In this document: positions 49,236 through 57,921 of the stretch, piece by piece
Layout of the letters: the number at the start of each line of letters is the position of its first letter
Numbering within the stretch: position 1 is the stretch's first letter
From: Hamadaea flava
GTDB lineage: Bacteria; Actinomycetota; Actinomycetes; Mycobacteriales; Micromonosporaceae
Length of the DNA stretch: 64,000 bases
Direction of reading: 5' to 3'
NCBI RefSeq assembly: GCF_024172085.1
Contig: NZ_JAMZDZ010000001.1
Coordinates: 3,286,001-3,350,000, forward strand
The notes under the pieces: generated by a model
Told to the model about the DNA's origin: nothing
Databases searched by the model: none
Seen by the model: the letters and a program-made list of their open reading frames with translations, nothing else
Translations under genes and position numbers: made by a program

Positions 49236-50927
49236 CTAGTTGAGGGCTCCGGAAAGGGCCACCACGATGGGCCCCAGCAACGGCAGCACCACATTCGACA
49301 ACGCGTACACGATGGTGTAACTCATCAACGGCGTGGCGTTGCCCGCCGCCTGCTGGACCGCCGTGGCGGCCGGGGTGGAGCACTGCTGACCGGCCACCGC
49401 GCCCAGGGTGAGCGGCGCGGGCAGCTTCATCAGCTTCCAGCCCACGAACAGCGAGATCGAGGCCGGGATCAGGGTGACGAGGATGCCCGAGATCGGCAGC
49501 GCGAACCCGAACTTCTTGATCAGGTCGATCGCCTCCGGTCCCGAGGACAGGCCCACCGCGCAGATGAAGGTGGCCAGGCCGAGATCCTTCACGACCTGCG
49601 CCGCCGCCGGGGCGTACTGCCCGCGCTTCGGGTTCTTGGCCCGCAGCCAGCCGAACAGCAGACCGGACAACAGACAGCCGCCGCCGGTGCCGAGCGAGAG
49701 CGGGATATCGCCGAGCGGCACCTCGATCTTGCCGATGAGCATGCCCAGGATGATGCCGATCGAGATGAAGACGATGTCCATCTTGACCGTCGGGTCGATC
49801 TTGAAGCCCACTCGCGGCACGAACCTGTTCAGGTCGCTCTTCATGCCCGTGAACTTGAGCGTGTCGCCGGTGTTGATCTGGGTGCCGTTCTGCACCGGCA
49901 GGTTGTGGTCCATCCGGGTGATGCCGGTGAGGAAGATGCCGTGCCGGTCCTTCTCCGGGATGTCCGCCCGGAGGTCGCCCAGCGACTTCCCGCCGTAGCC
50001 GGGCGCGGTGAGGATGGCCTCCTGGACGTCGAGGTCGACGTTGAAGCCGCTCACGCTGGCCCGCTCCGGCCCGATGATCTGGTCCGCGTCCAGCAGACCT
50101 TCCCTGCGGCCGTTGAACAGCACCAGGTCGCCCGAGGCGAGCCGGGTGCCCGGTTGGACGGCGACCGCCTCGCCCTGCCGCTGGATGCGCTCCACGACCA
50201 CGCCCCGGCCGAGGACGCCCTCGACTTGGCCGACGGTCTGCCCGGCCGCCATCGTCACCTCGTGCGCCCGGCCCACCACGTCCGGCAGCGCCGGAGTGGC
50301 GCCCTCCTCCTCCGAGCCGCCGCCCAGTTTCTTCCAGAGCTTGTCGGCCTCGTCGCGGAGGTTGATCCGCATGATCGCCGGCGCGATCTGGCTGGTCAGC
50401 AGCACGATCGTGATCAGGCCCATGATGTAGGAGATCGAGTACGCCGTACCGACGTTGGCCTGCAACGTGCTGATCTGATCGGCTGGTAGGTCGAGTTTCC
50501 CGATCGCGTCGGTGGCTGTACCGACGACCGCCGACTCCGTCGCGCCGCCGGCGAGCAGGCCGGCCGCCGTGCCCTGGTCGAGTCCGAGGATGACGGTCGC
50601 CAGGCTCACCACCACCAAGATGGTGACCACCTCGATGAGCGTGAAGACGCCGTACTTGAGGCTGGCCTTGTTGAGGCTGGCGAAGAAGGACGGGCCGCTC
50701 ATGTAGCCCAGGGTGAAGATGAACATGGCGAAGGCGATGTTCTTCACCTGGCTGTTGAGCGTCACGCCGAGCATGCCGACGAAGATCGCGACGATCAGCG
50801 TACCGGCGACGCCGCCGAGCGAGATCTTCCAGAACTTGATCTTCCCGATCGCGAAGCCGAGCGCCAGGCAGACGAAGAGCACCAGCCCGTCGACCGACTT
50901 GAAGAGATCGGCCAGCCAGTCCTTCAC
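49236..50927 (-). CDS. AspT/YidE-family aspartate-alanine exchanger, paralogue 1
   Basis: A 563-residue antiporter with two membrane halves flanking two TrkA-C-like soluble domains (DVVGRAHEVTMAAGQTVGQV, and GGKSLGDLRADIPEKDRHGIFL). The membrane halves carry the family signatures GGATESAVVGTATDAI, RVGFKIDPTVKMDIVFISIG and VAGQQCSTPAATAVQQAAG. AspT exchanges aspartate for alanine to drive a proton motive force together with AspD. Its GTG start overlaps the aspD stop (GTGA), so it is the downstream partner of AspD. A hairpin terminator follows. Coordinated with a second paralogue at 52978. Confidence 0.92.
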   Translation of the reverse strand: MKDWLADLFKSVDGLVLFVCLALGFAIGKIKFWKISLGGVAGTLIVAIFVGMLGVTLNSQVKNIAFAMFIFTLGYMSGPSFFASLNKASLKYGVFTLIEVVTILVVVSLATVILGLDQGTAAGLLAGGATESAVVGTATDAIGKLDLPADQISTLQANVGTAYSISYIMGLITIVLLTSQIAPAIMRINLRDEADKLWKKLGGGSEEEGATPALPDVVGRAHEVTMAAGQTVGQVEGVLGRGVVVERIQRQGEAVAVQPGTRLASGDLVLFNGRREGLLDADQIIGPERASVSGFNVDLDVQEAILTAPGYGGKSLGDLRADIPEKDRHGIFLTGITRMDHNLPVQNGTQINTGDTLKFTGMKSDLNRFVPRVGFKIDPTVKMDIVFISIGIILGMLIGKIEVPLGDIPLSLGTGGGCLLSGLLFGWLRAKNPKRGQYAPAAAQVVKDLGLATFICAVGLSSGPEAIDLIKKFGFALPISGILVTLIPASISLFVGWKLMKLPAPLTLGAVAGQQCSTPAATAVQQAAGNATPLMSYTIVYALSNVVLPLLGPIVVALSGALN

Positions 50928-52873
50928 CGCTTCGACCCGGCCTTGGCCGGAGCCTTCTTGGCTGTGGTCTTCCGGGCCGTGGTCTTCCGGGCCGTCGACT
51001 TCTTTGCCGTCGGCTTCTTGGCCGGAGCCTTCTTCGCCGTCGCCGTCGCGGCCTTCTTGACGGGCGCCTTGGCGACAGCCTTCTTCACCGGGGCCCGCTT
51101 CGCCGCTGCCTTCTTGGTGGCCGCGGCCTTGGTGGCGGTGGACTTCGTGGCTTCGAACTTCGTGGCTTCGGACTTCGCAGCCGGAGCCTTGGTGGCTGCT
51201 GCCTTGGTGGCTACGGCCTTTTTGGCGCCGACGGCCTTCCGGGCGGACGTGCCCCCCGAGGTCTTCTCGAACTCGGCGTAGTAGTCCTCCATGATCTCCC
51301 GGAGCCACTTACCGATGTCCTGATAGGACTCATAACGCAGGTTCGCCAGGCTCACCCGGACGCTCCACTCCGGACCGTCGAAGCCGCCGCCGTTCAGCAG
51401 GACGACCGAACCCTTCTCGGCCAGCCGGAAGACCGGGTCCACCGGCTCGAAGTTCTGCGCCAGCCAGCTCGCGAACTCCGGACTCACATACCGCTCGGCG
51501 TAGTTCATCAGGTCCAGCTCGACGTAGTAGTGCGCCGCGTGCGGGTCCTTGGGCAGCTTCACGCCCATCCCCTTGACCAGCGCGTGCATCCGCCGGGCGA
51601 TGATGGTCTGACAGGTCTCCTGGTAGGTGCGCTGCTCGTCCAGCAGGTCGAACAGGGCGAACAGCCCCATCTGGATCTGCTGCGGCAGGGAGAGGCCGGC
51701 CGTGTGGTTCAGCGCGACCTGCCGGGAGTCGGCTACGAGCCGGTCGATGAACTTGAGCTTCTCCGGCTCCAGCGTGATCGAGGAGTAGCGCTCGTTCAGC
51801 TGCGCCTTGCGCTTGGCGGGCAGCTTCGCCAGCTTGCCCTCGAAGATGTTGTCCCGGTTGACCGCGATGACGCCGAGCCGCCAGCCCGTGCAGCCGAAGT
51901 ACTTGCTGAACGAGTACACCCCGATGGTGTTCTTCGGCACCGTCGACATCAGCGACTCGAAGCCGTCGACGAAGGTGCCGTAGACGTCGTCGGTGATGAC
52001 CGTCAGGCCCGGGTTCGAGGTCTCGGTGATCCGCTTGATGTGCGCCCGCGACTCCGGCGACAACGCGACCGACGGCGGATTCGACGGGTTCACCAGGAAC
52101 AGCGCCTTGACCTTCGGGTCGGCCAGCTTGTCCAGCTCGCTCGGGTCGTACTGCCAGGTGTGGAAGCCCTCGGAGTCGAACCGGGACGCCTTCAGCTCGA
52201 CGACGTCGAACTGGTAGCGCTCCAGATGCGGGATCTCCAGATAGGGCGTGAAGATCGGCGTCATGATCGCGATCGTGTCGCCCTTGTTCAGGATGCCGTT
52301 GATCAGCGCCGAGTCGAACAGGTAGCACATCGCCGCCGTGCCACCCTCGACGGCGTACAGGTCGAAGGGCTGCTTCGGCGCCTTGCCGCCGCACATCGCC
52401 TGCACCAGGTACGCGTGGACGACCCTCTCCATATGGCTCAGCATCCGGTCCGGCTCCGGATAGTGGTCGCCGATCACGCCGTCGGCCAGCTCCCAGGCGT
52501 ACGCGTCCGGGTCGAACTTGAGCTTCTTGACGCCGTAGTCGAAGCTGCGCTGAAGCAGCGAGGCACCCGGCTCGTTCCGGTTGGCCTGCAGGAAGGCGCG
52601 GTAGCGCTGGGCGATCCCGGCCTTGGCCGGCATGCCGCCGACGCCGTCCCACTCGTCCCAGTCCCGCCGGGACTCCTCGATGCCGAACCTGCCCAGCAGG
52701 AAGAATGCCTCCCGGGGTTCGGTCGCGATCCAGTTCGGGTTGCCCCGGCCGGCGTTGAGCATGGTGACCGCTTCGAGCTTCACGTTGTCGTTCGCCAGCT
52801 CGATCAGCGAGTTCTTCAGCTCGAACGGGCTCAGCGACTCCAGTCGCTTCTGTTCGGCCCTCGACGTAGCCAT
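50924..52873 (-). CDS. aspD: Aspartate 4-decarboxylase/aminotransferase AspD with a Lys/Ala-rich C-terminal tail
   Basis: A 649-residue PLP enzyme that decarboxylates L-aspartate to L-alanine and CO2, and also transaminates. PLP loop YSFSKYFGCTGWRLGV holds the Schiff-base Lys; NPSNPPSVALSP and TSNPGLTVITDDVYGTF are present. The enzyme core ends near residue 536. Residues 537-649 are a tail of Lys, Ala, Thr and Pro repeats (AKKAPAKKPTAKKSTARK), a pattern otherwise seen in actinobacterial histone-like and DNA-binding proteins. ATG 52873 has a GGGGGAAG site. Coupled to the aspT paralogue downstream; the tail is the oddest feature of the region. Confidence 0.92.
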   Translation of the reverse strand: MATSRAEQKRLESLSPFELKNSLIELANDNVKLEAVTMLNAGRGNPNWIATEPREAFFLLGRFGIEESRRDWDEWDGVGGMPAKAGIAQRYRAFLQANRNEPGASLLQRSFDYGVKKLKFDPDAYAWELADGVIGDHYPEPDRMLSHMERVVHAYLVQAMCGGKAPKQPFDLYAVEGGTAAMCYLFDSALINGILNKGDTIAIMTPIFTPYLEIPHLERYQFDVVELKASRFDSEGFHTWQYDPSELDKLADPKVKALFLVNPSNPPSVALSPESRAHIKRITETSNPGLTVITDDVYGTFVDGFESLMSTVPKNTIGVYSFSKYFGCTGWRLGVIAVNRDNIFEGKLAKLPAKRKAQLNERYSSITLEPEKLKFIDRLVADSRQVALNHTAGLSLPQQIQMGLFALFDLLDEQRTYQETCQTIIARRMHALVKGMGVKLPKDPHAAHYYVELDLMNYAERYVSPEFASWLAQNFEPVDPVFRLAEKGSVVLLNGGGFDGPEWSVRVSLANLRYESYQDIGKWLREIMEDYYAEFEKTSGGTSARKAVGAKKAVATKAAATKAPAAKSEATKFEATKSTATKAAATKKAAAKRAPVKKAVAKAPVKKAATATAKKAPAKKPTAKKSTARKTTARKTTAKKAPAKAGSKR

Positions 52874-52893
52874 TTCTCTTCCCCCCGTTGTGC

Positions 52894-52976
52894 GTTGCCA
52901 GACGCTGTTGCCAGACGCTGTTGCCAGACGCTGTTGCCAGCTGCTTGCCAGACGGTGTCGCCAGATGGTGTTGCCG
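52894..52976. repeat. 13-bp tandem repeat between aspD and the second aspT
   Basis: Three exact copies of GTTGCCAGACGCT at 52894, 52907 and 52920, then a partial copy and three decaying copies to about 52976, in a 104-base spacer. It could be a regulator array, a slipped duplication or a structured leader. Located upstream of aspD on the minus strand. Confidence 0.8.
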
Positions 52977-52977
52977 G

Positions 52978-54675
52978 TTAGGACAGCAGGGCGACGATGA
53001 CCGCGCCCCAGATCGTGAGCAGGGTGTTGCCGATCGCGTACGGGACCGTGTAACCGAGCACCGGCACTCGGCTCTTCGCCGTGTCGCAGACCGCCCCGAT
53101 CGACGCCGTCGTGGTGAACGTGCCGGCCGTCGAACCGAGGTTCGTGGCAGTGGGCCACTTGTAGAGCCACTTGCCGAGGAACAGCGTCAGGAACATCGGC
53201 AGCAGGGTCACGACGAGGCCGGCGAAGAGCAGCCCCAGTCCCTCGCTCTTGACCCCGGAGATGAAGTCCGGGCCGGACTGGATGCCGACGATGCCGACGA
53301 ACATGCACAGGCCGCCGGTGTCCATCAGCCACTCCGCGGCCGGCGGGAACCGGCCGAAGGTCGGGTTCCGCGAGCGCAGCCAGCCGAAGATCAGGCCCAT
53401 GATGAGCGCGCCGCCGCTGGTGGTCAGGCCGATCTTCGCGCCCGCGATGGCCACCGTCGGGATGCCGATCAGGCCGCCGAGGAAGATGCCGAGACCGACG
53501 TAGGAGTAGTCGGTCTCGTCACTGCTCCGGTTGGGCTTGCCGATCACCGGCACGGCCTGCTCGACCAGTTCCTTCGGGCCCTCGACGGTCAGCTCGTCGC
53601 CCTTGTGCAGGACGGTCGTCAGGCCGAACGGGATCTCGACGCCGGCCCGCACGATCTTCTTGACGAAGAGGTTGCGCGCCTCGTCCTCCTGCGCCAGCTC
53701 AGCGAGCGTACGCCGCTCGAGCTTCTTGTTGATCAGGACGACCGAGAGCGTCTCGATGTCGTAGCCGAGCAGCTCGGGGTCGTCGACCTCGGTGCCGACG
53801 GCGTTCATCTCGCCGTGGATGAAGTCGCTGTGATTCGCCGTGACGGTGACGATGTCGCCCGCCCGCAGGACGGTGTCGGGCGTCGTGAAGGCCAGCTCGT
53901 CCCCGCGCCGGTAGCGCTGGAGATAGATCCGGCGGCCCCGGCTCTTGGCCAGCGTCTCCTCCGCCTTGACGGTGCTGCCGTCGAGTTCCGAGCCTTCGGA
54001 CACCCGGAAGGTCCGCCGCACGACCTGCCGGTACGCGGGCTGGCTGTCGGGATCCTTGAACGTGCCGAGCTTCTTCTCCAGCTCGGCGCACTCGGCCGCG
54101 AGGTCCTTCGTGCCCAGCATCCGCGGCGCCAACTGCGACAGGAAGTACGCCGCCGCCGCCGTCCCGAAGAGGTAGCAGACGGCGTACCCGACCGGGATCT
54201 GGTTGACGAAGGTCTGCTTCTGATCGTCGGGGATGCTCGACGAGCCGTTGATCGCGTCGGTCGCGACGCCGATGACCGCCGACTGCGTCAGCCCGCCGGC
54301 CAGCAGTCCAGCGCCCCAGCCGGGGCCGTAGCCCATGATCTTCGCCATGACGTAGGCGACGATCAGGCCGAACACACAGCCGATCACGGCGATCACCAGC
54401 TGCGGCACGCCGTCCTTCTTCAGCGCCGCGAAGAACTGCGGCCCGACCCGATAGCCGAGGGCGAACAGGAAGGCGATGAAGGCCACCGTCTTGACGAGGT
54501 CGGGGATCTGGATGTCCAGCTGCCCGACCAGGACACCGGCAAGCAGCGTACCGGTGACGGAGCCGAGGGTGATGCTCTTGACCTTCAGCCTGCCGATGGC
54601 GAAGCCCAGGGCGAGGGTCAGGAAGATCGCAAGCTCGGGATGAGCTTGCATCGACTCCTTGAACCAATGCCACAT
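52978..54675 (-). CDS. AspT/YidE-family exchanger, paralogue 2
   Basis: A 565-residue membrane antiporter, paralogous to the gene at 49236. Signatures: GGLTQSAVIGVATDAINGS, GGALIMGLIFGWLRSRNP, and GSTAGTFTTTASIGAVCDTAKS; two TrkA-C-like domains lie between the membrane halves (RRTFRVSEGSELDGS and LLGYDIETLSVVLINK). It is upstream of aspD in the same orientation, with the 13-base repeat between. Two exchangers with one decarboxylase implies a heteromeric pair or different ligands. ATG 54675 is preferred; TTG 54684 is an alternative. Confidence 0.9.
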   Translation of the reverse strand: MWHWFKESMQAHPELAIFLTLALGFAIGRLKVKSITLGSVTGTLLAGVLVGQLDIQIPDLVKTVAFIAFLFALGYRVGPQFFAALKKDGVPQLVIAVIGCVFGLIVAYVMAKIMGYGPGWGAGLLAGGLTQSAVIGVATDAINGSSSIPDDQKQTFVNQIPVGYAVCYLFGTAAAAYFLSQLAPRMLGTKDLAAECAELEKKLGTFKDPDSQPAYRQVVRRTFRVSEGSELDGSTVKAEETLAKSRGRRIYLQRYRRGDELAFTTPDTVLRAGDIVTVTANHSDFIHGEMNAVGTEVDDPELLGYDIETLSVVLINKKLERRTLAELAQEDEARNLFVKKIVRAGVEIPFGLTTVLHKGDELTVEGPKELVEQAVPVIGKPNRSSDETDYSYVGLGIFLGGLIGIPTVAIAGAKIGLTTSGGALIMGLIFGWLRSRNPTFGRFPPAAEWLMDTGGLCMFVGIVGIQSGPDFISGVKSEGLGLLFAGLVVTLLPMFLTLFLGKWLYKWPTATNLGSTAGTFTTTASIGAVCDTAKSRVPVLGYTVPYAIGNTLLTIWGAVIVALLS

Positions 54676-54726
54676 ACCAGGCAAATTACGGCAAATGCCC
54701 TACCCGGATGAGGCGATTCGAAAAGA

Positions 54727-55485
54727 TCAGTAATCGTCCTCGGCGAGCAGCCGGGGGTCGTCGCAACTGCCGTAGAGCGTCTCCGTCAGCCACCCGGCCG
54801 CGCTGCGCCGGAACACGCCCGGCTCCATCGAACCGGCTCCGTCCGGAAGCAGGCCGTGCAGGTCACCGGGCAGATCGTCCAGGTTAGTCAGATGCACCAG
54901 CTCGACCTCGGCCGGCCACGCGCCCAGCACCACCAAGCCGGCGACACCCCGCCGCTCGAGCGCCTCCAAGGTCAGCGCCGTGTGATTCAGCGTCCCGAGT
55001 CCGGCGCGGGCCACGACGACGGCCGGGGCGCCCAGGTTCACGGCGAGGTCGGCGACCGTCCACGCGCCGCCGCCGGGAATGTCGGCGAGCCGGGGACCCA
55101 TCGGGACCAGCAGTCCGCCCGCGCCCTCGACCAGGACGAGATCATGCTCGGCCGCCTGCCGCTTGACCTCGTCCAGCACGGTGTAGAGGTCGAGCGGCGG
55201 CAACTGCGCGACGCGGGCCGCCGCGAGCGGGGCGAGCGGATCGGGGTACGACGCCAGCGTCCGAGTGGTGGCCGGACCCGCCAGGCGGCGAATCACCTCC
55301 TCGTCGGGGACCTCCCCGTACGCCGGGTCGACGCCGGTCTGGCCGGGTTTGACGACGGCCACCCGCAGTCCGCTCGCGGTGGCACAGGCGGCGATGGCGG
55401 CCGTCACGACGGTCTTGCCGACTCCGGTGTCCGTCCCGGTGACGATGACCGGACCGGTGACAGGGGTGGTGAGGGGGGTGTTCAT
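54727..55485 (-). CDS. bioD: Dethiobiotin synthetase
   Basis: A 252-residue ATP-dependent carboxylase that closes the ureido ring of biotin. Walker A-like VTGTDTGVGKTVV is at about residues 15-27, and the substrate-binding LVLVEGAGGLLVPMGPRL near residue 125. It is the second gene of a leftward bioF-bioD pair; ATG 55485 overlaps the bioF stop (ATGA). Length normal. bioA is not in the window. Confidence 0.95.
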   Translation of the reverse strand: MNTPLTTPVTGPVIVTGTDTGVGKTVVTAAIAACATASGLRVAVVKPGQTGVDPAYGEVPDEEVIRRLAGPATTRTLASYPDPLAPLAAARVAQLPPLDLYTVLDEVKRQAAEHDLVLVEGAGGLLVPMGPRLADIPGGGAWTVADLAVNLGAPAVVVARAGLGTLNHTALTLEALERRGVAGLVVLGAWPAEVELVHLTNLDDLPGDLHGLLPDGAGSMEPGVFRRSAAGWLTETLYGSCDDPRLLAEDDY

Positions 55486-56645
55486 GGTGCTGCCTCTACG
55501 ACTTTCTCCAGCGCTTGCTCGAAGGCCGCCCGGGGCACCCCGACGTTGATCGTCAAGCGCAGCCGGGACACATGGTCCGGAGTGGACGGTGGCCGGAAGC
55601 ACCCTACCGCCACCCCGGTACGCCGGCACTCGGCGGCCCAGGTCGCCGCCAGTTCGGCCGACGGCGCCTCCACCGACACGATGCCGCCGGCCGGTCCGCT
55701 CACTCGGGCCGAGGGTGCGGACGCAGGATCGGACGACGCAGCCGCCGGGCGTACGCGGAAGCCGGCGTCGGCCAGCCGGCGGTGCGCGTACAAGCTGCGA
55801 GAACGTAGCTCGACCCGCAGCTCGGGCGAGGTGATCGCGAGGCGGGCGGCCACGCGGACGCCGGCGGCGACGGCCGGCGGTAGCGCGGTGTCGAAGATGA
55901 AGGTGCGGCCGGTGTCGATCAGATGCCGGACCAGCGCGGACGGTCCGGCGACCACGCCGCCCGCGCCGCCGAGGGCCTTGGAGAGGGTGGCGGTGATCAC
56001 GACGTCGTCGGCGCCCGCGAGCCCGGCGGTGGAGTCCTCGACCACCCCGAGGCCGTGCGCGTCGTCGATGAGCAGCAGGGCGTGCTGCTCGCGCGCGACG
56101 TTGTGCAGGTCCCGCAGCGGCGCGAGGTCCCCGTCGACGGAGAACACCGACTCGGTGAGCACCACTGCCTTCTTGTGTTCGCCGAGCAGGCTCGCCAGAT
56201 GGTCCGGGTCCGCGTGCCGATAGGTGACCGTACGCGCCCCGGCCAACCGGCAGCCGTCGATGAGGCTGGCGTGCACATGCTCGTCCGCGATCAGCACCGT
56301 CTGCGGCGTGACGAGGGCCCGGACGACGCCGAGATTCGCAAGATAACCGGACGAATACACCAGAGCGTCGGCGGCGCCGAACCAGGCGGCCAGCTCCTGC
56401 TCCAGCTCCGTGTGCAGCTCGGTAGTGCCCCGGACCAGTCGTGAACCGGTCGCACCCAGCCCGTACGCGTCGAGCGCCGCACTCGCGGCGGCGATCACCT
56501 GCGGGTGACGGGACAGCCCGAGATAGTCGTTGCCGGCGAGGTCCACCATCGGCTCGGCGGCCGGGCGGGGACGCAGTTCGCGCCGCAGGCCGGCCCGGTC
56601 CCGCAGCTCGGCCTTACGCGCGAGGGCGGCCTGCCAGTCGGACAC
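55482..56645 (-). CDS. bioF: 8-amino-7-oxononanoate synthase
   Basis: A 387-residue PLP enzyme of the alpha-oxoamine synthase family that condenses pimeloyl-ACP or -CoA with L-alanine to make 8-amino-7-oxononanoate. Motifs: VDLAGNDYLGLSRHP, the LLLIDDAHGLGV Asp that binds pyridinium, and ATLSKALGGAGGVVAG with the Schiff-base Lys. GTG start. Divergent from bioB across 55 bases, coupled to bioD. Confidence 0.95.
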   Translation of the reverse strand: MSDWQAALARKAELRDRAGLRRELRPRPAAEPMVDLAGNDYLGLSRHPQVIAAASAALDAYGLGATGSRLVRGTTELHTELEQELAAWFGAADALVYSSGYLANLGVVRALVTPQTVLIADEHVHASLIDGCRLAGARTVTYRHADPDHLASLLGEHKKAVVLTESVFSVDGDLAPLRDLHNVAREQHALLLIDDAHGLGVVEDSTAGLAGADDVVITATLSKALGGAGGVVAGPSALVRHLIDTGRTFIFDTALPPAVAAGVRVAARLAITSPELRVELRSRSLYAHRRLADAGFRVRPAAASSDPASAPSARVSGPAGGIVSVEAPSAELAATWAAECRRTGVAVGCFRPPSTPDHVSRLRLTINVGVPRAAFEQALEKVVEAAP

Positions 56646-56700
56646 TGCGCGGGTCCCCTTCCAGGTGAGCGATGGTTAAGGCACCTTGTAGGGTACGGCC
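56646..56700. promoter_or_regulatory. Divergent bioF-bioB promoter; leaderless bioB start
   Basis: TAGGGT at 56689-56694 fits a -10 hexamer and ends six bases before the bioB ATG at 56701, so transcription would start at or next to the ATG; there is no ribosome site. AAGGcaCCTT at 56679-56688 just upstream is nearly symmetric and could be an operator. Confidence 0.5.
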
Positions 56701-57708
56701 ATGACCGACATCCCCAGTGACATCCTCGTACGCGCGCGGGAGCAGGTACTCGAGCGGGGCGTCGGCCTCGACGAGACCGACGTGCTGGAGATCCTGCGGC
56801 TGCCGGACGACCGCATCGCCGACGCCCTGCAGCTCGCCCACGAGGTACGCATGCGCTGGTGCGGGCCGGAGGTCGAGGTCGAGGGCATCGTCTCGCTGAA
56901 GACCGGCGGGTGCCCGGAGGACTGCCACTTCTGCTCCCAGTCGGGGTTGTTCTCCTCCCCGGTGCGCGCCGTCTGGCTGGACATCCCGTCACTGGTCGAG
57001 GCGGCCCGGCAGACCGCCGCCACCGGCGCCACGGAGTTCTGCATCGTTGCCGCCGTCCGCGGCCCCGACGCCCGGCTCATGACGCAGATGCGCGAGGGCG
57101 TGAAGGCGATCAAGGAAGCCGTCGACATCAACGTCGCGGCCAGCCTCGGCATGCTCAGCCAGGAGCAGGTCGACGAGCTGGTCGAGATGGGCGTGCACCG
57201 CTACAACCACAACCTGGAGACCTGCCGGACGTACTTCCCGAACGTGGTCACCACGCACTCGTGGGAAGAGCGCTGGGGCACCCTCAAGATGGTCCGCGAC
57301 TCGGGCATGGAGGTCTGCTGCGGCGGCATCCTCGGCCTGGGCGAGACCGTCGAGCAGCGCGCGGAGTTCGCGGTCCAGCTCGCCGAACTGGACCCGCACG
57401 AGGTCCCGCTGAACTTCCTGAACCCCCGCCCCGGCACGCCCCTGGAGGACCAGCCGGTCCTCGACCCCAAGGACGCCTTGCGCGCCATCGCCGCCTTCCG
57501 GCTCGCGATGCCGCGGACGATCATCCGGTACGCGGGCGGCCGCGAGATCACCCTGGGCGACCTGGGTACGCGCGACGGCCTGCTCGGCGGGGTGAACGCG
57601 GTGATCGTCGGGAACTACCTGACGACGCTCGGCCGACCGGCGACCCAGGACCTGGAGCTGCTCGCCGAACTGAAGATGCCGGTCAAGGCGCTGTCGGCGA
57701 CCCTATGA
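56701..57708 (+). CDS. bioB: Biotin synthase
   Basis: A 335-residue radical-SAM enzyme that inserts sulfur into dethiobiotin. [14 protein letters not shown] (about residues 67-80) is the Cys-x3-Cys-x2-Cys cluster motif; [12 protein letters not shown] and [13 protein letters not shown] are conserved. The ATG is chosen by family start and by the leaderless promoter. Its last four bases overlap the start of the bsaP-like gene (ATGA), so the auxiliary protein is coupled. Confidence 0.96.
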   Translation: MTDIPSDILVRAREQVLERGVGLDETDVLEILRLPDDRIADALQLAHEVRMRWCGPEVEVEGIVSLKTGGCPEDCHFCSQSGLFSSPVRAVWLDIPSLVEAARQTAATGATEFCIVAAVRGPDARLMTQMREGVKAIKEAVDINVAASLGMLSQEQVDELVEMGVHRYNHNLETCRTYFPNVVTTHSWEERWGTLKMVRDSGMEVCCGGILGLGETVEQRAEFAVQLAELDPHEVPLNFLNPRPGTPLEDQPVLDPKDALRAIAAFRLAMPRTIIRYAGGREITLGDLGTRDGLLGGVNAVIVGNYLTTLGRPATQDLELLAELKMPVKALSATL

Positions 57709-57893
57709 CCCGATTTTGCGGTCGATGCGGTCACCCCGCCGTCGCGGATCACGGGGGGTGCGCGGCGGCGTTGGAGCTGGAGCCGCCGCGGTACTGCGCC
57801 GAGTGCGGCCGCCGGATGAAGGTGCAGGTCGTCCCGACCGGCTGGTCGGCCACCTGCGTCGAGCACGGAGAGCGATCCAGCGGGTCTTCCTAA
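57705..57893 (+). CDS. bsaP: Biotin synthase auxiliary protein (BsaP-like)
   Basis: A 62-residue cysteine-rich small protein encoded immediately after bioB in many actinobacteria, where it supports biotin synthase activity. Cysteines: FCGRCG at the start, HGGCAAAL, then [10 protein letters not shown] and ATCVEHG near the end, consistent with a metal or Fe-S site. Its ATG overlaps the bioB stop (ATGA). The assignment is from position, size and Cys pattern. Confidence 0.85.
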   Translation: MTRFCGRCGHPAVADHGGCAAALELEPPRYCAECGRRMKVQVVPTGWSATCVEHGERSSGSS

Positions 57894-57921
57894 TGCGAGA
57901 GTTACTCACTAGTATCCGCGC

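Noticed and set aside
49236-51308. A single 690-residue protein joining AspT to a repetitive N-terminus
   Set aside because: The N-terminal extension is a shadow of the AspD tail in another frame; the family start and GTGA overlap place the start at 50927.
52894-52976. CRISPR-like array
   Set aside because: Units are 13 bases with no spacers between them; this is a simple tandem repeat.
52978-54675. AspT paralogues as TrkA-type potassium transporters
   Set aside because: They have TrkA-C domains but the membrane halves match AspT, and aspD is adjacent.
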